Shown here in pieces: positions 15,474-23,231 of a stretch of DNA of 64,000 bases (positions are counted from its first letter, which is position 1; the number at the start of each line of letters is the position of its first letter). This DNA comes from JAJPHF01 sp035293805 (GTDB taxonomy: Bacteria; Chloroflexota; UBA6077; JAJPHF01). The notes beneath the pieces are model-generated. The model made no database searches, had not been told where the DNA came from, and saw nothing but the letters and a program-made list of their open reading frames with translations. The stretch lies in NCBI GenBank assembly GCA_035293805.1, contig DATGMD010000010.1:1-64000 (forward strand), given 5' to 3'. A program made the translations under genes and the position numbers.

Positions 15474-15962
15474 ATGCAGCGCGAGTGTGTAGAAGTGTTC
15501 GTCGAAATCCCGCAGGGGAGCCGCAACAAGTACGAGTACGACAAGGCACGCCGCCTGTTCGTGCTGGACCGCGTGCTCTACTCGTCCGTCCACTACCCGA
15601 CTGACTACGGCTTCATCCCCGACACTCTGGCGGACGACGGCGACCCGCTCGACGCGCTGGTGATCGTGCAGGAGCCCACGTTCCCGGGCTGTCTCATCCC
15701 CGCGCGCCCCATCGGTATGCTCGACATGTACGACGACAAGGGCGAGGACGAGAAGGTGCTCGCCGTCCCGCTCGGCGATCCGCGCTTCGACGGCGTCAAC
15801 ACGCTGCAAGACATCTCGCCGCACTGGCTGCGGGAGATCGAGAACTTCTTCCAGACCTACAAGACGCTGGAGGACCGCCCGACCGAGGTACGCGGCTGGT
15901 GTGACGCGGCGGCAGCCTGGGACACGATCGAGCGATACCGCGCCGCGTTCCGCAGCCATTAG
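15474..15962 (+). CDS. ppa: Inorganic pyrophosphatase (family I)
   Basis: A 162-residue cytoplasmic enzyme that hydrolyses pyrophosphate and so drives biosynthesis forward. ATG 15474 follows GGAGGGGCC; upstream in-frame codons are not conserved in the family. The family I signature is clear: EIPQGSRNKYEYD near residue 10, SVHYPTDYGFIPDTLADDGDPLDALV near 45-70 (shown here in its recognisable order), PARPIGMLDM and GEDEKVLAVPLGDPRF near 100. These supply the metal-binding Asp and Glu residues and the catalytic Lys/Arg. It is separated from the next gene by 160 bases that contain a promoter. Confidence 0.96.
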   Translation: MQRECVEVFVEIPQGSRNKYEYDKARRLFVLDRVLYSSVHYPTDYGFIPDTLADDGDPLDALVIVQEPTFPGCLIPARPIGMLDMYDDKGEDEKVLAVPLGDPRFDGVNTLQDISPHWLREIENFFQTYKTLEDRPTEVRGWCDAAAAWDTIERYRAAFRSH

Positions 15963-16037
15963 CACGCCACGTCGCGCCTGGCGATCTTCGACCGCGCTCT
16001 CGTCGGCCCGGTCGGCCTGATCCTGACAGGGACGTGA

Positions 16038-16078
16038 CGCCCGGACGCTTGATCGCCCTTTCCGGGCGCTGCTATAGT
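16038..16078 (+). promoter_or_regulatory. Promoter overlapped by a hairpin
   Basis: TTGATC (16049-16054) and TATAGT (16073-16078), 18 bases apart and with an extended TGC before the -10, form a good sigma-70 promoter. The -35 box lies in the loop of an inverted repeat CGCCCGGA (16038-16045) / TCCGGGCG (16061-16068). The repeat could be an operator or the ppa terminator. Confidence 0.6.
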
Positions 16079-16124
16079 CCGGCTTGAGGCGCGGGCCGAC
16101 GCCGGCTCGGCAGCCGGGCAGAGG

Positions 16125-17063
16125 ATGCAGACGACGATTGCGACAGCATATACGGTAAGCACGCCCACGATGTGGCGCCCGCGCTCTTCCCCTGGCGGCC
16201 GCGTGGGGTTCGCCGCGTGCCTCCTGGCGCTGGCCGCTACGCTCGGCGCCGCGTACTGGACCACGCAGCAGCCCGTCAGCCTAGCCATGTTCTTCGGGCT
16301 CCTGGGGGCCGTGGTCGGCGTGATCGTAACGCTGCTCGTCGCCTTGTGGACGTACGGCTACTACACGCTGCGCTACCAGCTTGGCCCCGATGCCCTGGCC
16401 ATCGACTGGCTGTTCGTCCACGAGCGGCTGCCTTACCGTACCATTGACGCCGTCTACGCGGGGCAGCGCCTGGCCGAGACGCCGCGCGTGCAAGGGGTGA
16501 CCTGGCCAGGGTACTACGTGGGGCGCCTGCGCGCCCGCAACCTGGGCGTCTTGCGCGTGTTCGCCAGCTCGCTGGCGCAGACCGACCTCACGCTGGTGCT
16601 GACGGAGCTGGGCGGCTTCGCGGTTTCGCCGGACGACGCGTTTCGCACGGCGCTCGTGGAGCGGTTGGAGCAGGCGCGGCGGGAGCCGGCCCGCGCCGTG
16701 GCCGAGCCCGTCGTGCCGCGTCGGCGCCAGCTCGGCCGCGCGCTGGCCGACCCCTGGCTGCTGGCCTGCGCGCTTGCCAGCCTGATCGTGCTGCTCGCCA
16801 TGCTCGGTTATGTCATGGACCGGTATGAGAGCCTGCCCGAGCTGCTGGCGCTGCGGCTCGACGCGGCCGGCGATCCGGAGTACGTGCGGCCGCGCTTCGA
16901 GCTGTTCCACCTGCCAGGCGTTGGGGCGACGGTGTTGCTGGTCAACGTGTTCCTGGGTATCTGGCTGTACCAGTGGGAGCCGCTGGCGGCGCGACTGCTC
17001 TGGGCCGCGCCGCTCCTCGTCCAGGCCGTGCTTGCCATCGCCGTCTTGCGCACCATCAGCTAG
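16125..17063 (+). CDS. Multi-pass membrane protein with bacterial PH-like domain
   Basis: A 312-residue membrane protein of unknown role. Two helices lie near residues 27-47 and 52-78, followed by a soluble segment of about 110 residues that starts YTLRYQLGPDALAIDW and resembles the bacterial pleckstrin-homology fold (bPH). Three helices follow near 200-225, 255-275 and 287-310. The chosen ATG is close behind a promoter (16049-16078), but its ribosome site is poor (AGAGG directly before the ATG); an in-frame ATG at 16170 is an alternative. The next small gene starts 36 bases downstream and may be co-transcribed. Confidence 0.75.
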   Translation: MQTTIATAYTVSTPTMWRPRSSPGGRVGFAACLLALAATLGAAYWTTQQPVSLAMFFGLLGAVVGVIVTLLVALWTYGYYTLRYQLGPDALAIDWLFVHERLPYRTIDAVYAGQRLAETPRVQGVTWPGYYVGRLRARNLGVLRVFASSLAQTDLTLVLTELGGFAVSPDDAFRTALVERLEQARREPARAVAEPVVPRRRQLGRALADPWLLACALASLIVLLAMLGYVMDRYESLPELLALRLDAAGDPEYVRPRFELFHLPGVGATVLLVNVFLGIWLYQWEPLAARLLWAAPLLVQAVLAIAVLRTIS

Positions 17064-17099
17064 ACACGCCAAGCTGTCTCCAGCGATAGCCGAGCGCCG

Positions 17100-17363
17100 A
17101 TGACTGATGACTTCGCGAAGCTGGTGCTGCTGCTCGCGGCCCTCGAGGACGCTCAGCCGTACGTGACCGTCGACGATCTGTGCGCCCGCTGGGAGCCCGC
17201 GGCCGACGCCGACGCCTGTCGCGCGCTCGTCGCCCAGGCCATCGGCGACCATCGCCTCTTCACCGACCGCCGCCAACGCTTCGACGAGGCGACGGCCGCT
17301 TTCCACCCGGTCCGCCTGATTCGCTTGAACCGGCGCCATCCGGCCGTCGCGCCGCTCCTTTAG
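17100..17363 (+). CDS. Small hypothetical protein
   Basis: An 87-residue acidic protein with no recognised domain. It reads as mostly helical: AKLVLLLAALEDAQPYVTVDD, then ADACRALVAQAIGDHRLFTD, ending with a basic segment. The layout recalls a small winged-helix, but I cannot assign it. It follows the PH-domain protein by 36 bases in the same direction and ends just before a hairpin. The ribosome site is weak, so the gene call is moderate. Confidence 0.5.
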   Translation: MTDDFAKLVLLLAALEDAQPYVTVDDLCARWEPAADADACRALVAQAIGDHRLFTDRRQRFDEATAAFHPVRLIRLNRRHPAVAPLL

Positions 17364-17381
17364 TTAGGAGCCTATCACCCC

Positions 17382-17444
17382 TGAAGTGCTGGCTTGCCGG
17401 ACGCCGCCGTGAACGGCGGGCCAGAAGCTGCGGCCCGCCGTTCC
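17382..17444 (+). repeat. 63 bp dispersed element, copy 1
   Basis: Starts TGAAGTGCTGGCTTGCCGG and contains GAACGGCGGGCCAG. It matches the minus strand of 43278-43340 with about a dozen differences. Both copies sit just downstream of genes. Confidence 0.65.
17411..17443. terminator. Strong hairpin between convergent genes
   Basis: GAACGGCGGGCC and GGCCCGCCGTTC form a perfect 12-pair stem around a nine base loop. It lies between the plus-strand small gene and the minus-strand LCP gene, so it could terminate both. No T-run follows on either strand. Confidence 0.55.
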
Positions 17445-17575
17445 GGCCGGCATCTGGGGCTAGCAATTCATGCGTGACAGACGATTAGGGTGGTTGTCAG
17501 GACGCTGGAGCACTCCGGCCACCGGGCGGTAGGGGACAAGGCGCTGCCCTATGTCCGCTTCGCTTCTGCGAGCCC

Positions 17576-19090
17576 TTACCGCCGTTCAGGCGGCGGAGGC
17601 AGGTCTGTGCTAGTGGCGAGGGTGGGAGTGGGGTCGGGCTGGGGGATACGGAAATCGCGGCCAACGATGATGCGAATGTCCACGTCGTCCGCGGTCGCGG
17701 CCGCGTCGCGCGGCGTCCAGCGGGCGAGCTTTAGCGTCGCGGCCAGATCCTCCGCCAGGCTGCGCCGCCCGGCGGGCACCTCGAGCACCGAGTCCACGTA
17801 GTCGCTGCGGTCGGCGTCGTCGATGCGCACCACGTCGTAGCCGAGGTTGAGCAGGTACTTGGCAGTGTCGGCGGCGAGGCCGGGACGCCCGCTGCCGTTC
17901 AGCACCTCGATGCGCGCCGCCTGCTGGGGGTTCATGCCGGAGACGAGCGACGTGACCGCGCGACGGATGCGATCCTTGTCGGGCACGAGCACGTCCGCCC
18001 CGTCACGCAAGATCACCTCGCGCACGTAGTTCGCGTCAATGACCAGACTGTGGACGTGGTCCGAGTCGATCTGCTGCGCCAGTTTGGCCAGTCGGATCAG
18101 CTGGTCGAGGCTGAGGTCGGTCGCGACCATGTCCCGCGCCTGCCCGACGAGCGCGGGCGCCCGCCAGAGCATGTTGAGCTGGAGAGCGCGCTGTCGGATG
18201 GCGAAGAGCACCCGCTGCTGGCGGCGCATGCGGCCGAAGTCGTTTTCACTGTGGCGCGAGCGGGCATAACGCAGTGCCGCGTGGCCGTCCATGTACTGGA
18301 GACCGGCCGATACGTACAACCGCTCGACGCCGTAGTCATCCGTAGGATACTCGTCGTCCTTGATGGGCCGCTCGACATCCACCACGACGCCGTCCATCGT
18401 GTCGATGATCTGCTCCAGCCCGTGAAAATCCACGCGGCCGTAATAGTCGATTTTCAGCCCGATGACCTGTTCGACGGTCCGCTTCGCCAGGCCCGGGCCG
18501 CCGCCCTCGACACGCGCCTTGTTCAGCTCGCCGTAGGTATACGCGGTGTTGATCTTCCCCTGGCCGAACCCGGGGATGTCCACCCACATGTCCCGAGGGA
18601 TCGAGATCATCCCCGCGCTCTTCGCCTTCGGGTCGATCCGCACCAGGATCATGGTGTCCGAGCGCGCGGGAATCCCCTGCGCGACCTCGTCATCGCGCTG
18701 GTCGATGCCCATGAGGAGGATGTTGAAGGGGTCGGTGCCCTGCCAATCGGGGAGCGGCAGGATATTCATGATCCCGCCCGAGCGGGGACCGGGCGAGTTG
18801 TCCGACGCGCCCCCCCCGCCGGTTACGATGCCGACTGCCGCCGTCAAGGGCTTGGGCACGACGGCCCCAGTCTCTGCTTGACGGACGCTCAGCTGATACA
18901 GCGCCAGCGCGCCGACGTACAGGCCGCCGCCGACGAACGCCACGAAGAGGAACGAGGACAGGGCCGCGGCAAGCGGGCCGAGCCACAGAAAGCCGCGCCG
19001 GGACGGTGCGGCCGACGCAGCCTCGTGATCCGGCGCCCCGGACCAACGAAAGTCCCGGGCCGAGGCTCCGCGCCACAAGGCGTCGTCCAC
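17576..19090 (-). CDS. LytR-CpsA-Psr (LCP) family protein with LytR C-terminal domain
   Basis: A 504-residue membrane enzyme that transfers undecaprenyl-linked polymers to peptidoglycan. GTG 19090 follows AGGAGGAGG on the minus strand. A short cytoplasmic N-terminus leads to one transmembrane helix near residues 38-62. The LCP catalytic domain runs from about 130 to 320, with DPFNILLMGIDQRDD, ARSDTMILVRIDP, SIPRDMWVDIPGFG and KINTAYTYGE. Later come ALRYARSRHSENDFGRMRRQQ and the LytR_C domain (IEVLNGSGRPGLAADTAKYL) near 400. The tail is Pro-rich. It follows aroQ by 151 bases and may be transcribed from the same region. Its likely substrate is the surface polymer made by loci in this window, but that is inferred. 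Confidence 0.93.
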   Translation of the reverse strand: MDDALWRGASARDFRWSGAPDHEAASAAPSRRGFLWLGPLAAALSSFLFVAFVGGGLYVGALALYQLSVRQAETGAVVPKPLTAAVGIVTGGGGASDNSPGPRSGGIMNILPLPDWQGTDPFNILLMGIDQRDDEVAQGIPARSDTMILVRIDPKAKSAGMISIPRDMWVDIPGFGQGKINTAYTYGELNKARVEGGGPGLAKRTVEQVIGLKIDYYGRVDFHGLEQIIDTMDGVVVDVERPIKDDEYPTDDYGVERLYVSAGLQYMDGHAALRYARSRHSENDFGRMRRQQRVLFAIRQRALQLNMLWRAPALVGQARDMVATDLSLDQLIRLAKLAQQIDSDHVHSLVIDANYVREVILRDGADVLVPDKDRIRRAVTSLVSGMNPQQAARIEVLNGSGRPGLAADTAKYLLNLGYDVVRIDDADRSDYVDSVLEVPAGRRSLAEDLAATLKLARWTPRDAAATADDVDIRIIVGRDFRIPQPDPTPTLATSTDLPPPPERR

Positions 19091-19241
19091 GCCTCCTCCT
19101 GCGCCTGGAATGGGGCCGCACACCGCACGCGGCGTGCCACCGCGCGGCCGCCGATGAGGCGGGCGACGAGGGCCATTATAGCCGTTGGCGGCGTCGGCGT
19201 GACGGGATTGCGCGGCACAAGGATGGCGCGAAAGGCGGCGC

Positions 19242-19745
19242 TCAGGCGTCCCGCTCGGCGCGGACCAGGCGGTCGAGGGCGTCGAGCGCCAGCAGGTAGC
19301 CGTACCAGCCGAGGCCGACGATCTGGCCGCGGGCGATCTCGGCGATGACCGAATGATGGCGCCAGGGCTCGCGCGCGTGGATATTCGAGAAGTGGACCTC
19401 GACGATCGGCACGCCCAGCGCGGCGAGCGCGTCGCGCAGCGACAGGCCGTAGTGGGTGAGCGCCCCGGGGTTGACGAGGATGCCGTCGCACTCCCCAAAG
19501 TGCGCGTGCAGGCAGTCGACCAGCGCCCCTTCGTGATTCGATTGTAATATCGTGAGCCGCCAGCCCAGCTCGCTGGCGCGGCGCTCCAGCGCGGCGTCGA
19601 TCTCGGCAAGCGTCGTCGTGCCGTAGATGTGCGGCTCGCGTCGTCCGGTCAGGTTCAGGTTCGGCCCGTGCAGGACGAGGCCTCGGAGGAGCTGCCGAGC
19701 GCCGAGCGCGGAGGGCTGAGTGGCAGATGGCTGCTCGCCGGTCAT
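19242..19745 (-). CDS. aroQ: 3-dehydroquinate dehydratase, type II
   Basis: A 167-residue enzyme that dehydrates 3-dehydroquinate to 3-dehydroshikimate, the third shikimate step. I chose ATG 19745, with GCGAGGCGAG upstream, rather than an upstream in-frame ATG. About 20 extra residues precede the conserved core, so the true start may be slightly further in. Type II signatures: LHGPNLNLTGRREPHIYG with the catalytic tyrosine, LTILQSNHEGALVD, NPGALTHYGLSLRDAL and EVHFSNIHAREPWR. The catalytic His lies in that last block. Clustered with aroE, aroK and aroB on the same strand. Confidence 0.94.
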   Translation of the reverse strand: MTGEQPSATQPSALGARQLLRGLVLHGPNLNLTGRREPHIYGTTTLAEIDAALERRASELGWRLTILQSNHEGALVDCLHAHFGECDGILVNPGALTHYGLSLRDALAALGVPIVEVHFSNIHAREPWRHHSVIAEIARGQIVGLGWYGYLLALDALDRLVRAERDA

Positions 19746-19852
19746 CTCGCCTCGCTCAAATCCGGGCGCGGCTCCCCGCCCTGTGCCGGCAGCCTGGCGT
19801 TCTTTCGGCGCGCTCCCGACTCGGCGCAGGACGGAACGCGGCCCACTCACCG

Positions 19853-20971
19853 CTATAGCACGAGGTCGAGCGCCTCCTCGACCAGCGCGTCGGGCACGTC
19901 GCGGAAGACGTCGGCGTGGCCGAGACGGGTCGGCAGCACCCATGCCAAGCGGCCGGCCTGGGCCTTCTTGTCGAGCCCCATCGCCGCGCGCACGGCGCCA
20001 CGATCGACCCCCGGCGCGCTCGCCGGCAGGCCGAAGCGCTCAACGAGCACGCCCTGGCGCTCCGCCGCGTCCGCCGGGAACCGCCCCGTCGCCACGGCGA
20101 TGTACGCGGCCGCCCGCAGCCCGATCGCCACGGCCTCGCCGTGCAGATAGCGGCCATAGGCCGTGGCTGCCTCGATGGCGTGGCCAACCGTGTGGCCATA
20201 GTTCAGAATGGCGCGTCGGCCGCTCTCGCGCTCGTCCTCGCCCACGACGTCGCCCTTGAGCTGCATGCAGCGGCGGATTGCTACCTCGGTCGGCCCGGGC
20301 TGCGCCGCGCGCAGGGCGTCCGCCTCGCGCTCCAGCAGGGCGAACAGGTCGGCGTCGAGGATCACCCCGGTCTTGATTACCTCCGCCCAGCCAGCGGCCA
20401 GCTCACGCGGCGGCAGGGTGGTCAGCGTGCCAGTGTCGGCGAGCACCAGGCAGGGCTGATAGAAGGCGCCGATGAGGTTCTTGCCGCGGGGATGGTCGAC
20501 GGCAACCTTGCCGCCAATACTGGCGTCAACCTGAGCAAGCAGGGTGGTCGGCAGCTGTACGAAGGCGATCCCGCGCAGAATGGTGGCGGCCACGAAGCCC
20601 GCCATGTCGCCGACGACACCGCCGCCGAGCGCCAGGATGGCGTCGCGGCGCTCGACGCGCTCACCGAGCAGCCAGTCGTAGAGCGCCGCCACCTGGGCGA
20701 GCGTCTTGTGCTCCTCGCCGGACGGGACGGTGCGCGCGCGCACCTCACGACCGGCCGCCCGAAGCACGCCCTCCACACGCGCGCCGTACCGAGCATAGAC
20801 GGCCTCATCCGCGATGAGCCAGAGGCGGCCCCGCAAGCCCACCGCGTCGAGGTGCGCCGGCAGCGTGTCGAGCGCGCCTTGCCCGACGATCACGGGATAG
20901 GTGCGTGAGGCGGTACGCACCTCGAAGGCGGTCGGCCCGCGGCCGACCGCGGCCTTGCTGGCGATGCTCAT
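19853..20971 (-). CDS. aroB: 3-dehydroquinate synthase
   Basis: A 372-residue NAD- and metal-dependent enzyme that cyclises DAHP to 3-dehydroquinate. The protein starts MSIASKAAVGRGPTAFEVR, then VIVGQGALDTL. Signatures in order: PSGEEHKTLAQVA near 90, GGGVVGDMAGFVAATI near 120, QLPTTLLAQVDASIGGKVAVD near 145-165, ELAAGWAEVIKTG near 195, NYGHTVGHAIEA near 265 and LHGEAVAIG near 283. The last two carry metal-binding His residues. It lies 91 bases after aroK and 107 before aroQ. Confidence 0.96.
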   Translation of the reverse strand: MSIASKAAVGRGPTAFEVRTASRTYPVIVGQGALDTLPAHLDAVGLRGRLWLIADEAVYARYGARVEGVLRAAGREVRARTVPSGEEHKTLAQVAALYDWLLGERVERRDAILALGGGVVGDMAGFVAATILRGIAFVQLPTTLLAQVDASIGGKVAVDHPRGKNLIGAFYQPCLVLADTGTLTTLPPRELAAGWAEVIKTGVILDADLFALLEREADALRAAQPGPTEVAIRRCMQLKGDVVGEDERESGRRAILNYGHTVGHAIEAATAYGRYLHGEAVAIGLRAAAYIAVATGRFPADAAERQGVLVERFGLPASAPGVDRGAVRAAMGLDKKAQAGRLAWVLPTRLGHADVFRDVPDALVEEALDLVL

Positions 20972-21062
20972 TACTCTCGCTCCCCGCGCGCTCTAGGAGT
21001 ATACCCCGGCGGTCGCACGTGGTCGGCGGCACAACTGACGCGCGGCGAGGGAACCGGCCCGC

Positions 21063-21581
21063 CTAACGGTACTCACGCAGCACGTCGATCACTTCCGCCG
21101 CGACCTCGCCGAGCGTGCGGTCGTCTGTCGTGATGGTGCAGTGGGCCAGCGCGTAGAGCGGAGCGCGCCGCTCCTGGAGCGTGCGGATGGCGGCGAGCGG
21201 CTCGTCCCCCTCGAGGAGGGGGCGCCGCTCGCGGCTGCGCGCGAGCCGATGGGCGATCTGCTCGGCGCTGGCGTGCAAGCAGACGACCAGATTGTTGGCG
21301 AACAACGCGTCGCGGTTTACCGCATCAAGGATCGCGCCGCCCCCCGTCGCGATCACCGCGCCGCTCGACCGGGCGACCCGCGCCACCACCTCGCGCTCCA
21401 TAGCCCGAAAGCGCGCTTCGCCGTCGGTGGCGAAGATGTCGGGCACGGTGCGACCAGAGGTGCGCTCGATCTCGGCGTCGGTGTCGACGAAGCGCCAGCG
21501 CAGGCGCTCCGCGACCAGGCGGCCGACGCGGCTCTTACCCGCCCCGCTCATGCCCACGAGCACCAGGTTGCGCGGCCTCAC
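21063..21581 (-). CDS. aroK: Shikimate kinase
   Basis: A 172-residue P-loop kinase that phosphorylates shikimate at the 3-hydroxyl. Its GTG start overlaps the aroE stop in a GTGA, so the two are translationally coupled. Walker A is GMSGAGKS near residue 9-16. The shikimate-binding DTD is in FVDTDAEIE near 34, GGGAILD follows near 79, and the lid arginine lies in RRPLLEG near 115. Length is normal for the family. Confidence 0.95.
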   Translation of the reverse strand: MRPRNLVLVGMSGAGKSRVGRLVAERLRWRFVDTDAEIERTSGRTVPDIFATDGEARFRAMEREVVARVARSSGAVIATGGGAILDAVNRDALFANNLVVCLHASAEQIAHRLARSRERRPLLEGDEPLAAIRTLQERRAPLYALAHCTITTDDRTLGEVAAEVIDVLREYR

Positions 21582-22453
21582 GCGAGCGCCTGGCGCGCGG
21601 CGGCGAACATCACGTCGAGCGGCGGCTTGCGGCCAGTCCAGCGCTCGAAGGCAATGGCCGCCTGATAGACGAGCATGGGGAGCCCATTCTGGGTGCGTGC
21701 CCCCCGCGCCCGCGCGTCAGCCAGCAGCGGTGTCTCCGCCGGCCGGTAGATAATGTCGACGACGAGCGCCCCGCCCGGAACCTGGTCGGGCCGCAGCAGA
21801 CGCTCGCCAGGCCGCATCCCGACGGACGTCGTGTTCACGAGCAGCTCGCAGCGCGCCAGACGCGCGTCCAAATCGGGGGCGTCTAGCGCGAAGGCCTCGA
21901 TCAGGGGGCGAGAGCGGTCGTCCGCGCGCGCCCCCTGGCCCCCGCGCTGCGGCGCCTGCTGCCGCAGCGCGCTCGCCAGGGCCTGCCCACGCGCGGCGTC
22001 GCGGTTGAAGATGGCGAGGCGGCGAACGCCGGCGGCGAGGAGCGCGTGGCCCACGGCCCGGGCCGCACCGCCCGCGCCGAGCATGACCGCTTCGCCGCTG
22101 GCGGGCGCATAGCCGGCGTCGCCCAGGGCGAGCGCGAAGCCAGCGGCGTCGGTATTGGCGCCGACGAGGCGGCCATCCTGCTTCAGAACAGTATTGACGG
22201 CGCCAACCTGTCGCGCCGACGGATCCAGCGCGTCGAGCAGTGGAAGCAGCGCCTCCTTGTGGGGGATGGTGACGTTTGCGCCGAGCAGGTCCGGCGCGCG
22301 GAGCCCAGCCGCCCAGGCTGCCAGCGCACCCGGGGCTACCGACCAGCGCTCGTAGCGTCCGTCGATGCCGAGCCGATCAAGGGCGGCCTGATGAATGGCC
22401 GGGGAGATGCTGTGCTCGATGGGATAACCGACCACGCCCAGACGCCAGCTCAC
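21578..22453 (-). CDS. aroE: Shikimate dehydrogenase
   Basis: A 291-residue NADP-dependent enzyme that reduces 3-dehydroshikimate. The N-terminal substrate domain shows LGVVGYPIEHSISP near residue 5, ANVTIPHKEA with the catalytic lysine near 65, and VGAVNT plus GANTDAAGF. The NADP domain has GAGGAARAVGHAL near 127 and FNRDAARG near 150. It is the first gene of the aro run on the minus strand. A 14 base palindrome (22527-22540) lies about 75 bases upstream. No aroA or aroC is in the window. Confidence 0.95.
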   Translation of the reverse strand: MSWRLGVVGYPIEHSISPAIHQAALDRLGIDGRYERWSVAPGALAAWAAGLRAPDLLGANVTIPHKEALLPLLDALDPSARQVGAVNTVLKQDGRLVGANTDAAGFALALGDAGYAPASGEAVMLGAGGAARAVGHALLAAGVRRLAIFNRDAARGQALASALRQQAPQRGGQGARADDRSRPLIEAFALDAPDLDARLARCELLVNTTSVGMRPGERLLRPDQVPGGALVVDIIYRPAETPLLADARARGARTQNGLPMLVYQAAIAFERWTGRKPPLDVMFAAARQALA

Positions 22454-22928
22454 GCCCGCAGTCCTTAGGCCAGTAGCCGCTTGAGGCGGATGCTGACGGA
22501 ATCGTACTCGCCAGGACAGCGCACCGTCCTGAATTCAGGATGGCACCCTAATTGCGGCTGTGTCAAGTAGCGCGTGAGGCGGCAGGCTTGCTAATATAGG
22601 CCGTGCGCAGGTGCCCGGAGAGCGATCCGGCCTCGCGGCCGGGGCTCCGTGGTCAACGTCGCCCGCGGCAGCCTGCGCGCGGGGCCGGCGTGCGTCGCGG
22701 GCCGCCGACGGCGGTCCAGCATACGGCTCTCTGCCGCACCAGGCCCCGACCCGCTCGCCCGACATCCCGCGGGTCGCGCTTCGCCCTCTCTGGGGCGCGC
22801 GACGACGCCCGTGCGGCAATCGTACGGGGGCGAGCGATCTGGCTGGAGTCATCCCAAAGCCCCTTGCGGCCCCGTGCGCGGCGCGGCCGACGAGGGTGCT
22901 GCGCGCATGCCGAGGTGGAGGCCATCGG
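22454..22928. other. Divergent 475 bp intergenic region
   Basis: Lies between aroE (minus) and a small plus-strand gene. Apart from the palindrome at 22527-22540 and a weak TAATAT at 22592-22597, I see no gene or clear signal in it. Confidence 0.5.
22527..22540. promoter_or_regulatory. TCCTGAATTCAGGA palindrome, candidate operator
   Basis: A perfect 14 base palindrome with a partial neighbour (AGGAC...GTCCT) on its left. A TTGACA reads on the minus strand at 22561-22566, though no good -10 lies at the usual distance. The position upstream of aroE suits regulation of the aro genes. Confidence 0.4.
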
Positions 22929-23231
22929 ATGAAACGCTGGCGTGTGGTGCGCTTCCCTACGGCCGAGGAGGCCGAGAGCTACCTGAACGGACTAAGCATC
23001 GAGCCTGACCAGATCAAGGGCATGTTCGCCAACCCGCCGACTGGCAAGGGCGCCGGCGGCCTGCTGCTCGTATGCTGGCTCAGCGCGCACCAGCAGCGCG
23101 TGGAGCAGCTACAGCAGCAGCCGCGCCTCGACGAGGACCAGGCGCCGGCGCCCGATGTGGATGACGTGCGGATCGTGCGGCCCCCGCGCGCGGGCCGCCG
23201 GCGCGCGGGGGCGGACGAGGACTCGGCCTAA
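22929..23231 (+). CDS. Small hypothetical protein, wedged between divergent/convergent neighbours
   Basis: A 100-residue protein. ATG 22929 has GGTGGAGG about seven bases upstream. The first 55 residues (MKRWRVVRFPTAEEAESYLN, then IKGMFANPPTGKGAGGLLLVCWL) look like a compact alpha/beta domain. The last 45 are charged and low in complexity, ending RRRAGADEDSA. No family is recognised. The stop overlaps the end of the convergent YfhO-like gene by four bases. Confidence 0.6.
   Translation: MKRWRVVRFPTAEEAESYLNGLSIEPDQIKGMFANPPTGKGAGGLLLVCWLSAHQQRVEQLQQQPRLDEDQAPAPDVDDVRIVRPPRAGRRRAGADEDSA

Noticed and set aside
17576..19609. Longer LCP protein reaching to 19609
   Set aside because: The extra codons are a shadow of aroQ; GTG 19090 has a strong AGGAGGAGG site.
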